The translations under genes and the position numbers were made by a program. Positions 25,645 to 34,400 of a stretch of DNA of 64,000 bases are shown in pieces (the stretch's first letter is position 1; every line of letters begins with the position of its first letter). The notes beneath the pieces are model-generated. The model worked only from the letters and a program-made list of their open reading frames with translations, was not told the origin of the DNA and searched no databases. Origin of the DNA: Blastopirellula sediminis (lineage in GTDB: Bacteria; Planctomycetota; Planctomycetia; Pirellulales; Pirellulaceae). The DNA is taken from NCBI RefSeq assembly GCF_020966755.1, contig NZ_JAJKFT010000001.1:124001-188000 (forward strand), written 5' to 3'.

Positions 25645-27024
25645 TTAATCGTTTCTCATATCGGACAGGTGAATCTCAAATCGCGTCTCGCCATTCTCGC
25701 GGCGATAGGTCGCTTCGCCATGATGGACGCGGGCCACTTCGCGGACAATTGTTAAGCCAAGCCCGACCCCTTCGCGCTTGGAGGTGATCAGCGGGTCAAA
25801 TGCGGTCGCCGCGATTTCCTGCGGCAGCCCAGGACCGTTATCCGCCACCGTCAGGCGGATGCCGCGGGGCTCTTGGTTCAATTCTACCCGCACTTCGCCA
25901 TCGACTGACGGATTGACGCGAGGTTGTGCGGCAATCGCTTCGACCGCATTGGTCAGTAGGTTGACGATTACCGTTTGTAATAGCGTCGGCTCTCCTTGCA
26001 TCGGAAAGGCGCCGTCGCTGTCGAACGTGATGTTGACGTGATGATGCTGGGCCAAAGGCCGCACCAGCGGCAACGCCTCCAGCACGACCTCGCGCAGATC
26101 AAGCGGCTGAAAATCACGCCGCTCTTCTTTGCCGAAGTTGACGATCGCCTGCAAGTGCGTGGTGATCAGCGCCAGCTGTTGGTTGGCGATCGCCATGCTT
26201 TCGTCATGTGCCTGCGGGCAATGGAGCGCGTGGATGTCGAGGGCCAACTTGCATCCGGTCGCCGCGTTGCGAACCTGGTGGGCGAAACCGGCGCCCAATT
26301 GTCCGAGCACGCGGGTGCGTTCCAGCGTGCGGATTTTCTCATCGTAGGCGGTCAGCTGTTCGGCCAGTTGATTGACGGCATCGACCAGGTCGCGAACTTC
26401 ATCGTTGGTTCCACGGGGCGGAATCGGCGAAGCGTCTCCCGCCGCGATTCGTTCTACCTGCTGTCGCAGCTGCGCGATCGGCGCCGTGACGGTGCGGGCC
26501 AGCGCGAACGCGACCAGAACCAGCACGACGAAGCCGACCAGTCCGATCCAAAACGGCGGGCCAGCCGCCGCCGACCAAGCTTTGCGATACGAGTCGACCG
26601 GATAGAACATGTGCAGCACTTGTCCCGGCTGTGAGCGTCCCTGTAGCGCGACCGCCGCATGGAAATACTCCTGGTCGTCGATCGAGATTTCCTCGGCCAA
26701 TGAGAGGTCGTCGATCGAGTCGGTCACCGAAAGCGAAGCAAGCTGCTCTGATTGCAATCCATTCAACGTCGAACGAATCAGCTGACCATCTTGGGTCACG
26801 GCATATTGAGCGCCGGAGAGCCCTTTCATCTGTTCCAGAACGGCGTCGCTCAACGGGAAAGTGGCTGATTGCAAGACCGCCGCCACATCCCGGAGGCGGG
26901 ACTCGATCCGCGATTTCGCGTTGGTGACCGAGATCTGCGCCGTGACCAGCGTGACGCCGACCATGATCGCCAGCATCACGGCGGCGAAGGGGAGCAGCAA
27001 TTGGATTCGTAGCGGCCAGCGCAT
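25645..27024 (-). CDS. Membrane sensor histidine kinase (partner of the NtrC-type regulator)
   Basis: A 459-residue kinase: membrane span at about 8-28, periplasmic sensor at about 30-160, second span at about 168-190 (WIGLVGFVVLVLVAFALA), HAMP (about 190-245), phosphoacceptor box LGAGFAHQVRNAATG (Q replaces the usual E after His), then HATPase with LLTNAVEAIA, DNGPGLP and GVGLGLTIVREV. The sensor region has no recognised domain. First gene of a two-gene operon with the regulator. Confidence 0.94.
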   Translation of the reverse strand: MRWPLRIQLLLPFAAVMLAIMVGVTLVTAQISVTNAKSRIESRLRDVAAVLQSATFPLSDAVLEQMKGLSGAQYAVTQDGQLIRSTLNGLQSEQLASLSVTDSIDDLSLAEEISIDDQEYFHAAVALQGRSQPGQVLHMFYPVDSYRKAWSAAAGPPFWIGLVGFVVLVLVAFALARTVTAPIAQLRQQVERIAAGDASPIPPRGTNDEVRDLVDAVNQLAEQLTAYDEKIRTLERTRVLGQLGAGFAHQVRNAATGCKLALDIHALHCPQAHDESMAIANQQLALITTHLQAIVNFGKEERRDFQPLDLREVVLEALPLVRPLAQHHHVNITFDSDGAFPMQGEPTLLQTVIVNLLTNAVEAIAAQPRVNPSVDGEVRVELNQEPRGIRLTVADNGPGLPQEIAATAFDPLITSKREGVGLGLTIVREVARVHHGEATYRRENGETRFEIHLSDMRND

Positions 27025-27281
27025 TAGGGATCAGGGGACGGAAGTCGAAGGGGGCGAATCCATTTATGGTAATCGAAAGCCCGCGAGTGGGTGATGTGTC
27101 GGGTTTTTCGTCATGCGTGTCGGTTTGTTCGACTTTGGCTCGCTTTTTTTGATTGGGCAAGTTAAGTGGGAATAGGGATTTATGGCCTTGGCGAATTCTA
27201 CATCCAAGCGGCACTTGAATTGCTTGTGTGGCTACTACCACACCCACCCCATTATTACGTCTGAATCGATAGAGGCGATTG

Positions 27282-28313
27282 ATGATCTGCGCGGAAAACA
27301 GGAGAGGCTTTACGTTGGTTGAGCTGCTGGTGGTGATCGCCATCATCGGCGTCTTGATCGCATTGCTATTGCCGGCGGTCCAGCAGGCCCGCGAAGCGGC
27401 CCGACGTATGCAATGCAGCAACAACCTGAAGCAACTGGGACTGGCGATCCACAACTATGAGAGTACGTTCAAGCGGTTTCCGGCGAGCGTCATCATCGAT
27501 GCTGGTTCAGCGAGCAACAACGGCTCTTGGGGAGTACATGGACGGATTCTCGACTATCTCGAGCAAGCCAACCTTTCGGGCGTAGTGAATCTCAACGTCG
27601 CTTGGGACAACCAGATTTCGATTCATGAAATCAAGGTGCCGGGCTTCGCTTGTCCGAGCGATCCGAAGTCGGATACGTTTCGCGTGACCCGCACGAACTC
27701 GCCGCCTGCGACGCCCGATCGTCCGAGTCTCTATCCGACGACGTATGGGTTTAATATGGGGACTTGGTTCGTCTGGGATCCGGCGACGCGCAGGGGAGGA
27801 GACGGAATGTTCTATCCGAACAGTCACCTCTCCTTCGCCGCCGCAACTGACGGGACCAGCAATACGCTGTTAGCCGCCGAAGTGAAAGCTTTCACCCCTT
27901 ACACACGCAACACGCAACCGCCGGCGACGACGATTCCGGCCAATGTGGGCGCCGCAGAAGCGGCCGTCGCGGCGGCGTCTTCCGAATTCAAGGTCGACAC
28001 CGGGCATACCGAATGGCCGGACGGACGCGTTCATCACACCGGGTTCACTGCGGCGATGACTCCCAATACGTACGTAAAATTCACCAGCGGCGGTACCGAC
28101 TACGACGCCGACTACAACTCATGGCAGGAAGGCAAAACCGGCGGTAGTGCAGGGGCCACCTACGCCATCATTACCTCACGCAGTTGGCACCCGGGCGTCG
28201 TTCAGGTCGCGCGGGTCGATGGGTCCGTTTCGAGCGTCGCCGAGACAATCGATCTGAATACCTGGCGTTCTATGGCGACCCGCAGCGGTGGAGAGGTGAT
28301 TCCCGGCAACTAG
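27282..28313 (+). CDS. DUF1559 prepilin-type protein
   Basis: A 343-residue protein with a prepilin leader: [20 protein letters not shown] after MICAENRR, then [20 protein letters not shown] and [20 protein letters not shown], the diagnostic DUF1559 block. The C-terminus has [20 protein letters not shown], also typical. The ATG 27282 follows AGAGGC by six bases. These are abundant planctomycete pseudopilin-like surface proteins with unclear roles. Monocistronic, ended by the terminator at 28360. Confidence 0.95.
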   Translation: MICAENRRGFTLVELLVVIAIIGVLIALLLPAVQQAREAARRMQCSNNLKQLGLAIHNYESTFKRFPASVIIDAGSASNNGSWGVHGRILDYLEQANLSGVVNLNVAWDNQISIHEIKVPGFACPSDPKSDTFRVTRTNSPPATPDRPSLYPTTYGFNMGTWFVWDPATRRGGDGMFYPNSHLSFAAATDGTSNTLLAAEVKAFTPYTRNTQPPATTIPANVGAAEAAVAAASSEFKVDTGHTEWPDGRVHHTGFTAAMTPNTYVKFTSGGTDYDADYNSWQEGKTGGSAGATYAIITSRSWHPGVVQVARVDGSVSSVAETIDLNTWRSMATRSGGEVIPGN

Positions 28314-28359
28314 CAAGGCCGCCTTTGGCCGACGCTGATAACCCGATCTCCGAAATGGA

Positions 28360-28394
28360 AGTCCGGCGAAATCTGATCGCCGGACTTTGTTATT
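28360..28394 (+). terminator. Intrinsic terminator after the DUF1559 gene
   Basis: Perfect 10-bp stem AGTCCGGCGA/TCGCCGGACT with a seven-base loop, followed by TTGTTATTT. Confidence 0.88.
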
Positions 28395-28416
28395 TGCTCA
28401 CAAGCGCTGGTGGAAC

Positions 28417-28680
28417 TGGACTGGACCACGCTATTTTTTTCTCTCCCTGAGCAGCAAGACGGGGCATTACGATTCTTTCGCACCCGAATGAACAGTGGAC
28501 CGGACCGTGCTTTTTTTAAAAGGGGGATATGGCGAACGGGACTTTCGCGATTCGTTTGCGCTCAAATCAACAGTGGACTGGACTGCGCATTTTTTTTCGC
28601 CAGTTCATCGCAACCCATCGGGTGGTGATTTCGAGGGATAGCAGGTCGAGTGGCGCCATGGACCGGACCGTCACATGGCG
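28417..28680 (+). repeat. Degenerate tandem array with a 78-85 bp period in a 672-base spacer
   Basis: The spacer 28314-28985 has no supported gene. It holds four starts of TGGACYGGACY at 28417, 28496, 28574 and 28659; the first three are followed within about six bases by 7-8 T. Units 1 and 2 also agree before the next copy (ACGGGRC...GATTC..TTGCGC then GAA/TCAACAG). The region ends with TGACCTGACCCC near 28882, similar to ends of repeated elements seen in other genomes. Origin unknown; remnants of a small mobile or REP-type element are possible. Confidence 0.65.
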
Positions 28681-28985
28681 CTGGTCATGACTTATCAGCC
28701 TTCTTCGATGCGACGCATGGAGGCGGCGAAGTCTTGGCTTTTCCCCAGTGACCTGAAGTCGACCCTAACACCGTGCGCTTTGTCAATGGAAAATGTCGCC
28801 ACGCAAATTGCTTGGTGGATGCGTTTCCCGTATGCAATTCGACCGACTTGGCTTTGCAAGGGATCGCGTCTCCTTTTTTTGACCTGACCCCACTGCGGTA
28901 ATTACGATAGAGCGTGTCCGATGCGAGCTGGGGCGACGCTTCTGCGGGCGATTCTTACTCCGACCTTCTTTCCGCGTATCTCACC

Positions 28986-29486
28986 ATGAGTATCAAGCTG
29001 GCGAAGCTGCGTTGCCCGCGGTGCGGCAAATCGCTTGGGATCCCGCGTAAGTTGGCGGGGAAGACGACTCCCTGTCCGAAGTGCGGCGAGTCATTCACGA
29101 TCGCTGATGATCTGTCGCGATTGATCACGCTAACTCCACCGACCGATGAAGAGCCGATCGTCGCACAAACGGCAGAAGCGGCGGAACCGCCGCTGGCGAT
29201 GTCGGTCGAAAAGCCGGAGGGTTCGCGGTTTCCCTGGCTGATCGTGGTGCTCGGCGGCCTGACGATCATGACGCTGCTGGTGATTGTTGTCGTGGTGATA
29301 TCTCTCCCGTCGACTACGACAATCACAACTCCAACGGAACTGACGGAAACGGAAGAGTCAGAGCCGGCAGAAGCGGAACCGGCGAACGAAGAGACCGAGG
29401 AACCCGGCGCTGGAGAAGAGCCGAAAAAGGAAATGATCTACGATCGCTCGCCGCAACCGGTTGAGCCGATGGGGCCGATGGAATAG
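28986..29486 (+). CDS. Zinc-ribbon single-span membrane protein
   Basis: A 166-residue protein. An N-terminal zinc ribbon (LRCPRCGKSLGIPRK ... TTPCPKCGESFTI) is followed by a linker, one membrane span at about residues 88-110 (IVVLGGLTIMTLLVIVVVVI) and an acidic Glu/Pro-rich tail with a final PVEPMGPME. Likely cytosolic ribbon and exported tail. The ATG at 28986 is used; a GTG at 28914 gives a 24-residue extension of low quality, and neither has a strong ribosome site. This ribbon-span arrangement is common in planctomycetes; no function is known to me. Confidence 0.75.
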   Translation: MSIKLAKLRCPRCGKSLGIPRKLAGKTTPCPKCGESFTIADDLSRLITLTPPTDEEPIVAQTAEAAEPPLAMSVEKPEGSRFPWLIVVLGGLTIMTLLVIVVVVISLPSTTTITTPTELTETEESEPAEAEPANEETEEPGAGEEPKKEMIYDRSPQPVEPMGPME

Positions 29487-29504
29487 AGGTCCCGAGAAAT
29501 AACA

Positions 29505-29547
29505 AAACCGCCTGAGAACCTTAGCGATTCTCAGGCGGTTTCTTTTT
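29505..29547. terminator. Bidirectional terminator between convergent genes
   Basis: Perfect 14-bp stem AAACCGCCTGAGAA/TTCTCAGGCGGTTT with a nine-base loop. On the plus strand CTTTTTT follows, serving the zinc-ribbon gene. On the minus strand the stem ends in TTT for the sigma gene. Confidence 0.92.
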
Positions 29548-29577
29548 TGCCAACGTCATTGGAACGTGCAGTCGCCG

Positions 29578-30150
29578 TTAGACGGCGATCTGCTCTTCCA
29601 TCTCCTTCGCCAGACGCTTACGCGCGACGTGCAGACGACGCTTGATGGTACCAATCGGAGCATCAAACTCGTCGCTCATCTCACGCAGCGACTGACCTTC
29701 GACGTAAAACGCACGGAGCGTTTCGCGGTCGAGATCACGCAGTTGGGCCAGGCCCTCGTGCAGGTTCTCGGCGCGCTCGCCGTCGATCAGCATATCGAGC
29801 GGAGTGCGACGGTCGACGCAAGTCGCCGCCAGCGTATCCGGCTCGGTCGCGATGTCAGGAGGGCGGCGCACAGCGCGGTTGATCGCCATGCGGACCGTGA
29901 TCGAACGCAGCCAGCCGGGGAAAGCCGCCGGCTCGCGGAGCTGATCCATCTTCTGCATCGCCTGGATGAAGACGTCCTGGCACAGTTCCTGCGCCTCAGC
30001 GTAATCACGCAGTCGCTTCAGTGCGATCGCGAAGACGACTCCCTGGAACTGCTCGACCAGTTGGCCGAACGCGTCACGGTCACCGGTCTGCGAAGCCGTA
30101 ACCAGGGCGATCATCCGCTCTTTTTCGTCAAGTTGCGCGAAATCAGTCAT
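29578..30150 (-). CDS. RNA polymerase ECF-type sigma factor
   Basis: A 190-residue sigma70-family factor: region 2 at about residues 25-95 (FGQLVEQFQGVVFAIAL, DYAEAQELCQDVFIQAMQKM) and region 4 at about 125-180 (LRDLDRETLRAFYVEGQSLR, PIGTIKRRLHVARKRLAKEM). The ATG at 30148-30150 follows GAGAG; the longer in-frame extension upstream is low-complexity and unlikely. No anti-sigma gene is adjacent. The downstream zinc-ribbon membrane protein is convergent, so any pairing would be only by position. Confidence 0.92.
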   Translation of the reverse strand: MTDFAQLDEKERMIALVTASQTGDRDAFGQLVEQFQGVVFAIALKRLRDYAEAQELCQDVFIQAMQKMDQLREPAAFPGWLRSITVRMAINRAVRRPPDIATEPDTLAATCVDRRTPLDMLIDGERAENLHEGLAQLRDLDRETLRAFYVEGQSLREMSDEFDAPIGTIKRRLHVARKRLAKEMEEQIAV

Positions 30151-30383
30151 CTTGAACTCTCTCTCGTATGGTTTTTGTATGGGAACTGCTGAGGACGCAG
30201 AGGCGGCGGCAGGCGAAGGTGCGTGCAACCGCGATTCGGCCGAAGAGCAGGAGGCGGTACGGAGAGCGCGAAAACGGACCGATGGGGTCACTGTCAACGC
30301 GAGCCGAGCGCGACTAGCTCAGGCGCCGTCGGGGCGAGCCTTGCAGACGAGAAGCGAGACGAATTGTCTGACGCGGTTGCGTC

Positions 30384-30680
30384 TTAGCTTCTGCCTATCC
30401 AGGCCGGCGATCCTTCCGATCGCACGGAGCCCCAACAAAACGCCGGCTGTAGTTGGCTTGGTTCTTGACAACCTGTTAGCCAACTCTCGCCGCCGAGCCA
30501 TGACGGTTTCAAACCGCCGCCCTGTTTGGAGGGCGGGGTCAGATGCGTCATGGCATGACCATAGAGGCGCATCCACGTATCGAAGAAACGAACGCGAGCG
30601 ACTTCAACGGCGACCACGGCGACGCGGGCGACTGCAGCGACAACAATGTTTTCGCGGATGTTGATAATGTCGTTACGCAT
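30384..30680 (-). CDS. Small hypothetical protein with a strong ribosome site
   Basis: A 98-residue frame starting MRNDIINIRENIVVAAVARV with AGGAGG seven bases before the ATG at 30678-30680, about the strongest ribosome site in the window. Residues 12-30 are an Ala/Val-rich helix (VVAAVARVAVVAVEVARV), followed by RFFDTWMRLYGHAM. The second half (from about residue 47) overlies a pair of strong DNA hairpins and looks less protein-like. Likely translated, at least in the first half; function unknown. Confidence 0.5.
   Translation of the reverse strand: MRNDIINIRENIVVAAVARVAVVAVEVARVRFFDTWMRLYGHAMTHLTPPSKQGGGLKPSWLGGESWLTGCQEPSQLQPAFCWGSVRSEGSPAWIGRS
30504..30536. repeat. Two adjacent perfect hairpins
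   Basis: CGGTTT-C-AAACCG (30504-30516) is directly followed by CCGCCCT-GTTTGG-AGGGCGG (30517-30536), then GGTCAGATG. This is a compact structured element inside the 3' half of the small ORF; the type of element is unknown. Confidence 0.7.
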
Positions 30681-31129
30681 TTTGAGTTCCTCCTACGCGG
30701 GTTGCGCAGTGAGAGAGTGAATAGAATCCGTTTCCTCAACCTACCCTGGCCGAGGAACGTTGAAATATATCGTGCCGCCGGAACGTCAGCAACTTTGTGA
30801 AAAAATTACCGAAGTATACAGTTCGACCGCAACATGCGATCGAGCTCGGCACACCAGTAAGACGGTACTTCGTCTGATTGGTTCACACGCTACGAAGATA
30901 TTTTCTAAAAAACTCGGCGAGGGTAGGTGCGATGGATCACAGTTCGCCTTAAGGTGCTACTGCAAAACGGTTTGCGGTAATCGGGTTTCTGGTGGACATC
31001 GGGTCGCTAGCGTCAAAAAATCACGCCAAGAAACAAAAAACGACGCACAATCGCCCGGCTGGATGGTGAGCGACTGTGCGTCGACTCTGTCCCGTAATGA
31101 ACTTCACGGGAACGGAGGTGCGTCTCCGA
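30681..31129 (-). other. Intergenic region between the small ORF and the YSYEP gene
   Basis: 449 bases without a supported gene apart from the terminator at 31034-31082. The stretch 30800-31030 is relatively AT-rich and should contain the promoter for the small minus-strand ORF. No box is clear enough to name. Confidence 0.45.
31034..31082 (-). terminator. Intrinsic terminator after the YSYEP-repeat gene
   Basis: On the minus strand GACGCACAGTCGC pairs with GCGATTGTGCGTC (one G-T pair, 15-base loop) and is followed by GTTTTTTG, 48 bases past the gene's stop. Confidence 0.9.
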
Positions 31130-31591
31130 CTAATGCTGGAAACGACGGGGATCGGTTTTGGGGTACATATACGACGGTCTGCTGCTTTCGACCGAACGAT
31201 ACGAGTACGACGGAACCATTGGGACCGGTTCGTACGAATAACGACGGGTCACGCCGGCATTGCTTTGGCCGGGTTCATACGAGTAGCGTCGGGTCACGTC
31301 GGCGTTATCCGTGCACCGTACTGTCGGTTTCACCTCGGTGCTCGGAACGGCTGGCTGCACGTTGTCGGCGGGGACCGTCGGCTCGTACGAGAAGCTACGA
31401 TTTGCGTCTACCATCGGCGTCGCCTGGAAGGTCATCGTCGAACGGTAGGCTGGAGCTGCGTCGCGGCTCCAGAATCCATGGCCGAAGTCGCCACGCAGTT
31501 TAGCGCCGGCGCCGCGTTGGGCGAACGCGGTGGTCGTCGACAATCCAGCCATCAGCGCGACCAAAAGGGCCATCAAGAACATCTTTTTCAT
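31130..31591 (-). CDS. Secreted small protein with RRYSYEP repeats
   Basis: A 153-residue protein with a clean signal peptide (MKKMFLMALLVALMAGLSTT, then TAFAQ) and GGAGGTG five bases ahead of the ATG at 31589-31591. The mature part contains NRSFSYEP, two copies of TRRYSYEP and a final PSYSYRSVESSRPSYMYP: Tyr/Ser/Pro-rich repeats separated by variable spacers. No enzyme motif is visible. I infer an envelope or extracellular role by analogy with other small planctomycete secreted repeat proteins; the family is not one I can name. Confidence 0.8.
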   Translation of the reverse strand: MKKMFLMALLVALMAGLSTTTAFAQRGAGAKLRGDFGHGFWSRDAAPAYRSTMTFQATPMVDANRSFSYEPTVPADNVQPAVPSTEVKPTVRCTDNADVTRRYSYEPGQSNAGVTRRYSYEPVPMVPSYSYRSVESSRPSYMYPKTDPRRFQH

Positions 31592-32044
31592 CGCACACCT
31601 CCTCAAAACTATCAATTAACTCGAATCTTGAATCGATTTTCTTTGGTGGGCTGCGTCACATGGCGCGGGCAATCGATCCGTTGCTAGATTCGATGCGGCG
31701 ACCTTCTCGTTTCTTCACAGCGTCGCCAATGAATTCTTCGCCGAGGGGATTGGCCCAGTCCGGGCAACTTTTAGGCATCTGCTCAGATGCTCGGCATGTC
31801 TGCCTGTCCTTGGGGCATAACGGGCCGGTTCGCATCGTTGCGCATTGGCGGTCTAAAAGCTGTAACGGCTTTTAAGACAGATGGTTGCGAGTCTTTGTGT
31901 GTGAAACCGCAGGTCGATTTCGCGGTTTAGGCATGCAATTTGTCTTTACACGGGGCACGCCTACTTCGTGGGCGTTGCGGTCGACTTTGGGTGGCCAATA
32001 TTTTTTCCCCCATGCGTGCACTTTCCCCCGGCGGAATCCATCGA
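31592..32044. other. Intergenic region upstream of the gluzincin-like gene
   Basis: 453 bases between divergent genes with no supported frame. One bulged inverted repeat, GTCTAAAAGC...GCTTTTAAGAC (31851-31878), is visible; its role is unknown. Confidence 0.5.
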
Positions 32045-32863
32045 ATGCAGACTCGTTTCCACGGATTGTTCCTAATCCTCGGACTGGTCATTTCCCAACA
32101 TGCAGGCGCCGCCGAGTGGGATAGCCAATCGAGCAACTTCCAGATTCGGACCTTCCGCGGCGGACCCAATGCCCAGCAGTTGCTGGAGCAGTGCGAAAGG
32201 CTGCGGTTGGACCTCCAGCAGGTCTGGCTCAGTGAGGCGGATCGCCGCGACTGGAGTCCCCGCTGTCAGGTAATCGTTCACGCGACCAAAGCGAGCTATC
32301 AGACCGCCGTCGGTGGCGGCGGAGCCCAGACCTCCGGCAGCAGCCTTGTTCAGGCATCGCGCGGCGTAATCGTGAATCGCCGAATCGATTTGCTCTACGA
32401 CGCTAAAAAGGGGGCGAGCGCCCTGCCGCATGAGCTGACGCACATCGTCCTGGCCGATCGTTTTGAAGATGGACATCCGCCCCGCTGGCTGGATGAAGGA
32501 ATCGCCACGATGGCCGATTCACAGGAGAAGCGGACGCTGCATCACCGCGATTGTCACGATGCGCTGCGCAGCGGCGACGCTCTGCGAGTCGTTCAGCTTC
32601 TTCGTTTAGAGCAGTTCACCTCGGCCAAACAGGTTCCCGCCTTCTACGGCCAGAGCTTGTCGCTGGTCCACTTCCTGGCGGAACAAGATGAGCCTACCAA
32701 GCTGATCGACTTCGCCGAAGCGGCGATCGAGCGCGGGTACGATCGAGCCTTGCGCGACATCTACCAGATCGAAGGGATTGAAGAGCTCGAACGGCGGTGG
32801 CGAAAGTATGCCTGGAATACCGGGGCGCGAGCGCCGCAGTCGTTGGTCTCGTTCGTCCGCTAA
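32045..32863 (+). CDS. Secreted HExxH peptidase-like protein (peptidase MA / gluzincin type)
   Basis: A 272-residue protein with signal peptide (MQTRFHGLFLILGLVISQHA-GAA). The metal site is ALPHELTHIVLADRF at about residue 130, followed by PPRWLDEGIATMADSQ, giving HExxH plus a downstream Glu as in gluzincins of the peptidase MA-like type. The C-terminal helices (LSLVHFLAEQDEPTKLIDFA) are also typical. The ATG 32045 is the only one that gives a signal peptide. The substrate is unknown. The gene is convergent with the anti-sigma gene, seven bases apart. Confidence 0.88.
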   Translation: MQTRFHGLFLILGLVISQHAGAAEWDSQSSNFQIRTFRGGPNAQQLLEQCERLRLDLQQVWLSEADRRDWSPRCQVIVHATKASYQTAVGGGGAQTSGSSLVQASRGVIVNRRIDLLYDAKKGASALPHELTHIVLADRFEDGHPPRWLDEGIATMADSQEKRTLHHRDCHDALRSGDALRVVQLLRLEQFTSAKQVPAFYGQSLSLVHFLAEQDEPTKLIDFAEAAIERGYDRALRDIYQIEGIEELERRWRKYAWNTGARAPQSLVSFVR

Positions 32864-32870
32864 GCGGCCG

Positions 32871-33734
32871 CTACTCGTCGAGAAGACTGGCTCGCTCTCC
32901 GAACCAGCCGGTCAATTGACCAATTTCATTGGCGTCGTGCGCGCCAACGACAGTGATATGCCGATCCCCTTGTCGCCAGGTGGCGGCGACTCGTTTGTCG
33001 AGATCGACCACTTTCACTTTGGTGTCGCCATGGATCGCTTCGGTCGCCGGGCGATCGCCAAACCAAGCGGGACGTTCGCCGTCATGCTCGAAGAGCGCCA
33101 ATGCGCTTCCATCGGGTCGTAAGTATTGGCAGTGGACGGCGTCGCCATGCGGCAGCTTTATCACGTTGCAGGAGTAATGCGCGTAACCTTCCGGCATGCC
33201 GGCGGTGATGGCTGGATGATAGCCCACGAAATGAACCGCGTTTTCGGCGTCGATCGGCTGGCCGTCGTATTCCGCCAGCAACAATTGCTGGGCGGCGACA
33301 GGATCGTGATGGAGCGTATCAAAGTACTGGTCAAAGACCGTGGCGATCGAAAGGTTGCCCAACATGGTGAGATTCGACTGGTAGCCGAACCAGCCGATCG
33401 CAAAGACGACGCTGGCGGCCAGCGCCAACACCCACGGAACAAAAGGGCCGGTGGTCCAACGATACGGCGCGGCCGCCGCCAGGCTTTCGGCAGAGACGCC
33501 GTCCGCAACGGCGAGTTGAGCTTCGAGCGAATCCCAGAGTCCCGGCGGAGGAAGCGGATGATCGAGCGTCGCCGTGATTTGCGACAGGTCGTGGAATTCG
33601 GTGAGTTCCTGGGCGCATGATTCGCAATCGGCCAGGTGATCGGCCATCGCCATCTGCGATTCTTCAGGCATTTCGCCATCGAAGAATTCTGACAATCGAT
33701 CTCTAACTTCAGAGCAGTCCATTTTACGTTTCAT
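32871..33734 (-). CDS. Membrane anti-sigma factor with zf-HC2 finger
   Basis: A 287-residue protein: N-terminal zinc-finger anti-sigma domain (DCSEVRDRLSEFFDGE ... MADHLADCESCAQEL, the H-x3-C-x2-C motif at about 33-40), linker, one span at about residues 99-118 (PWVLALAASVVFAIGWFGY), and an extracytoplasmic domain of about 165 residues with YHPAITAGMPEGYAHYSCN. It lies 42 bases downstream of the ECF sigma gene on the same strand, so it is very likely its cognate anti-sigma. An internal Met (MDCSEV) is an alternative start. Confidence 0.92.
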   Translation of the reverse strand: MKRKMDCSEVRDRLSEFFDGEMPEESQMAMADHLADCESCAQELTEFHDLSQITATLDHPLPPPGLWDSLEAQLAVADGVSAESLAAAAPYRWTTGPFVPWVLALAASVVFAIGWFGYQSNLTMLGNLSIATVFDQYFDTLHHDPVAAQQLLLAEYDGQPIDAENAVHFVGYHPAITAGMPEGYAHYSCNVIKLPHGDAVHCQYLRPDGSALALFEHDGERPAWFGDRPATEAIHGDTKVKVVDLDKRVAATWRQGDRHITVVGAHDANEIGQLTGWFGERASLLDE

Positions 33735-33776
33735 CTTCGGAGGTCGGGCCGATCCGCCTTTTCAGCTCGAAACCGT

Positions 33777-34400
33777 TTACATGTCGGAATAACCCAGGTC
33801 CTGCAGTTGTCGTTTCAATTCTCGTCGCGCGCGATTCAATCGCGAGCCGACCGTTCCTTCCGGAATGTGGAGCGACTCAGCGATTTCGTGATACGAGTAG
33901 TCCTCGACCTCGCGTAGCAGGAAGATCGATCTTAACTCGGGATCGATACTTGCCAGCGCTTGTTCGAGCGCCTCTTTTTGTTCGGTTCGCTCGCCCGGCG
34001 CGGTCGATTCTTCCTCCGGCTCCCAGTCGAGATCGCTATGCTTGTGACGGCGATTGCGCCGCAAGTGCTGTAGCGCCTCGTTTACGGCGATTCGATGAAG
34101 CCAAGTTTCGAACTTTGAGCGGCCGTCGAACTTGTCAATTGAGCGAAACGCTTGCAGGAAAACCTGCTGCGTGACGTCGGCGGCGTCTTGCGGCCCGGCG
34201 ATTCGGGCGGCGACGCGAAAGACGTGCTCGCTGCACGCGTCGTACAGCTGACGACGCGCTGCCATGTTTCCTTGCCGACAAGCCGCTGCGACTTCGGCCA
34301 AAGGATCAACTCCTGGGGGAATCGATTCTTCGTTCACTTTCTTCGATGCGGCGAGCTCGCTGTTTCTTCGCGAGATATCGGGAGTTTTTGCCGTATTCAT
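33777..34400 (-). CDS. ECF RNA polymerase sigma factor (RpoE-like)
   Basis: A 207-residue ECF sigma: region 2 (ARRQLYDACSEHVFRVAARI, DAADVTQQVFLQAFRSIDKF, FETWLHRIAVNEALQHLRR) and region 4 (LEQALASIDPELRSIFLLRE, SYHEIAESLHIPEGTVGSRL). An N-terminal 35-residue extension precedes region 2. Forms an operon with the downstream anti-sigma gene, suggesting an envelope-stress-type circuit. The target promoter motif is not evident in this window. Confidence 0.95.
   Translation of the reverse strand: MNTAKTPDISRRNSELAASKKVNEESIPPGVDPLAEVAAACRQGNMAARRQLYDACSEHVFRVAARIAGPQDAADVTQQVFLQAFRSIDKFDGRSKFETWLHRIAVNEALQHLRRNRRHKHSDLDWEPEEESTAPGERTEQKEALEQALASIDPELRSIFLLREVEDYSYHEIAESLHIPEGTVGSRLNRARRELKRQLQDLGYSDM

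Noticed and set aside
28314-28913. Short open frames in the repeat spacer
   Set aside because: They run through T tracts and a terminator, lack ribosome sites and have no family resemblance.
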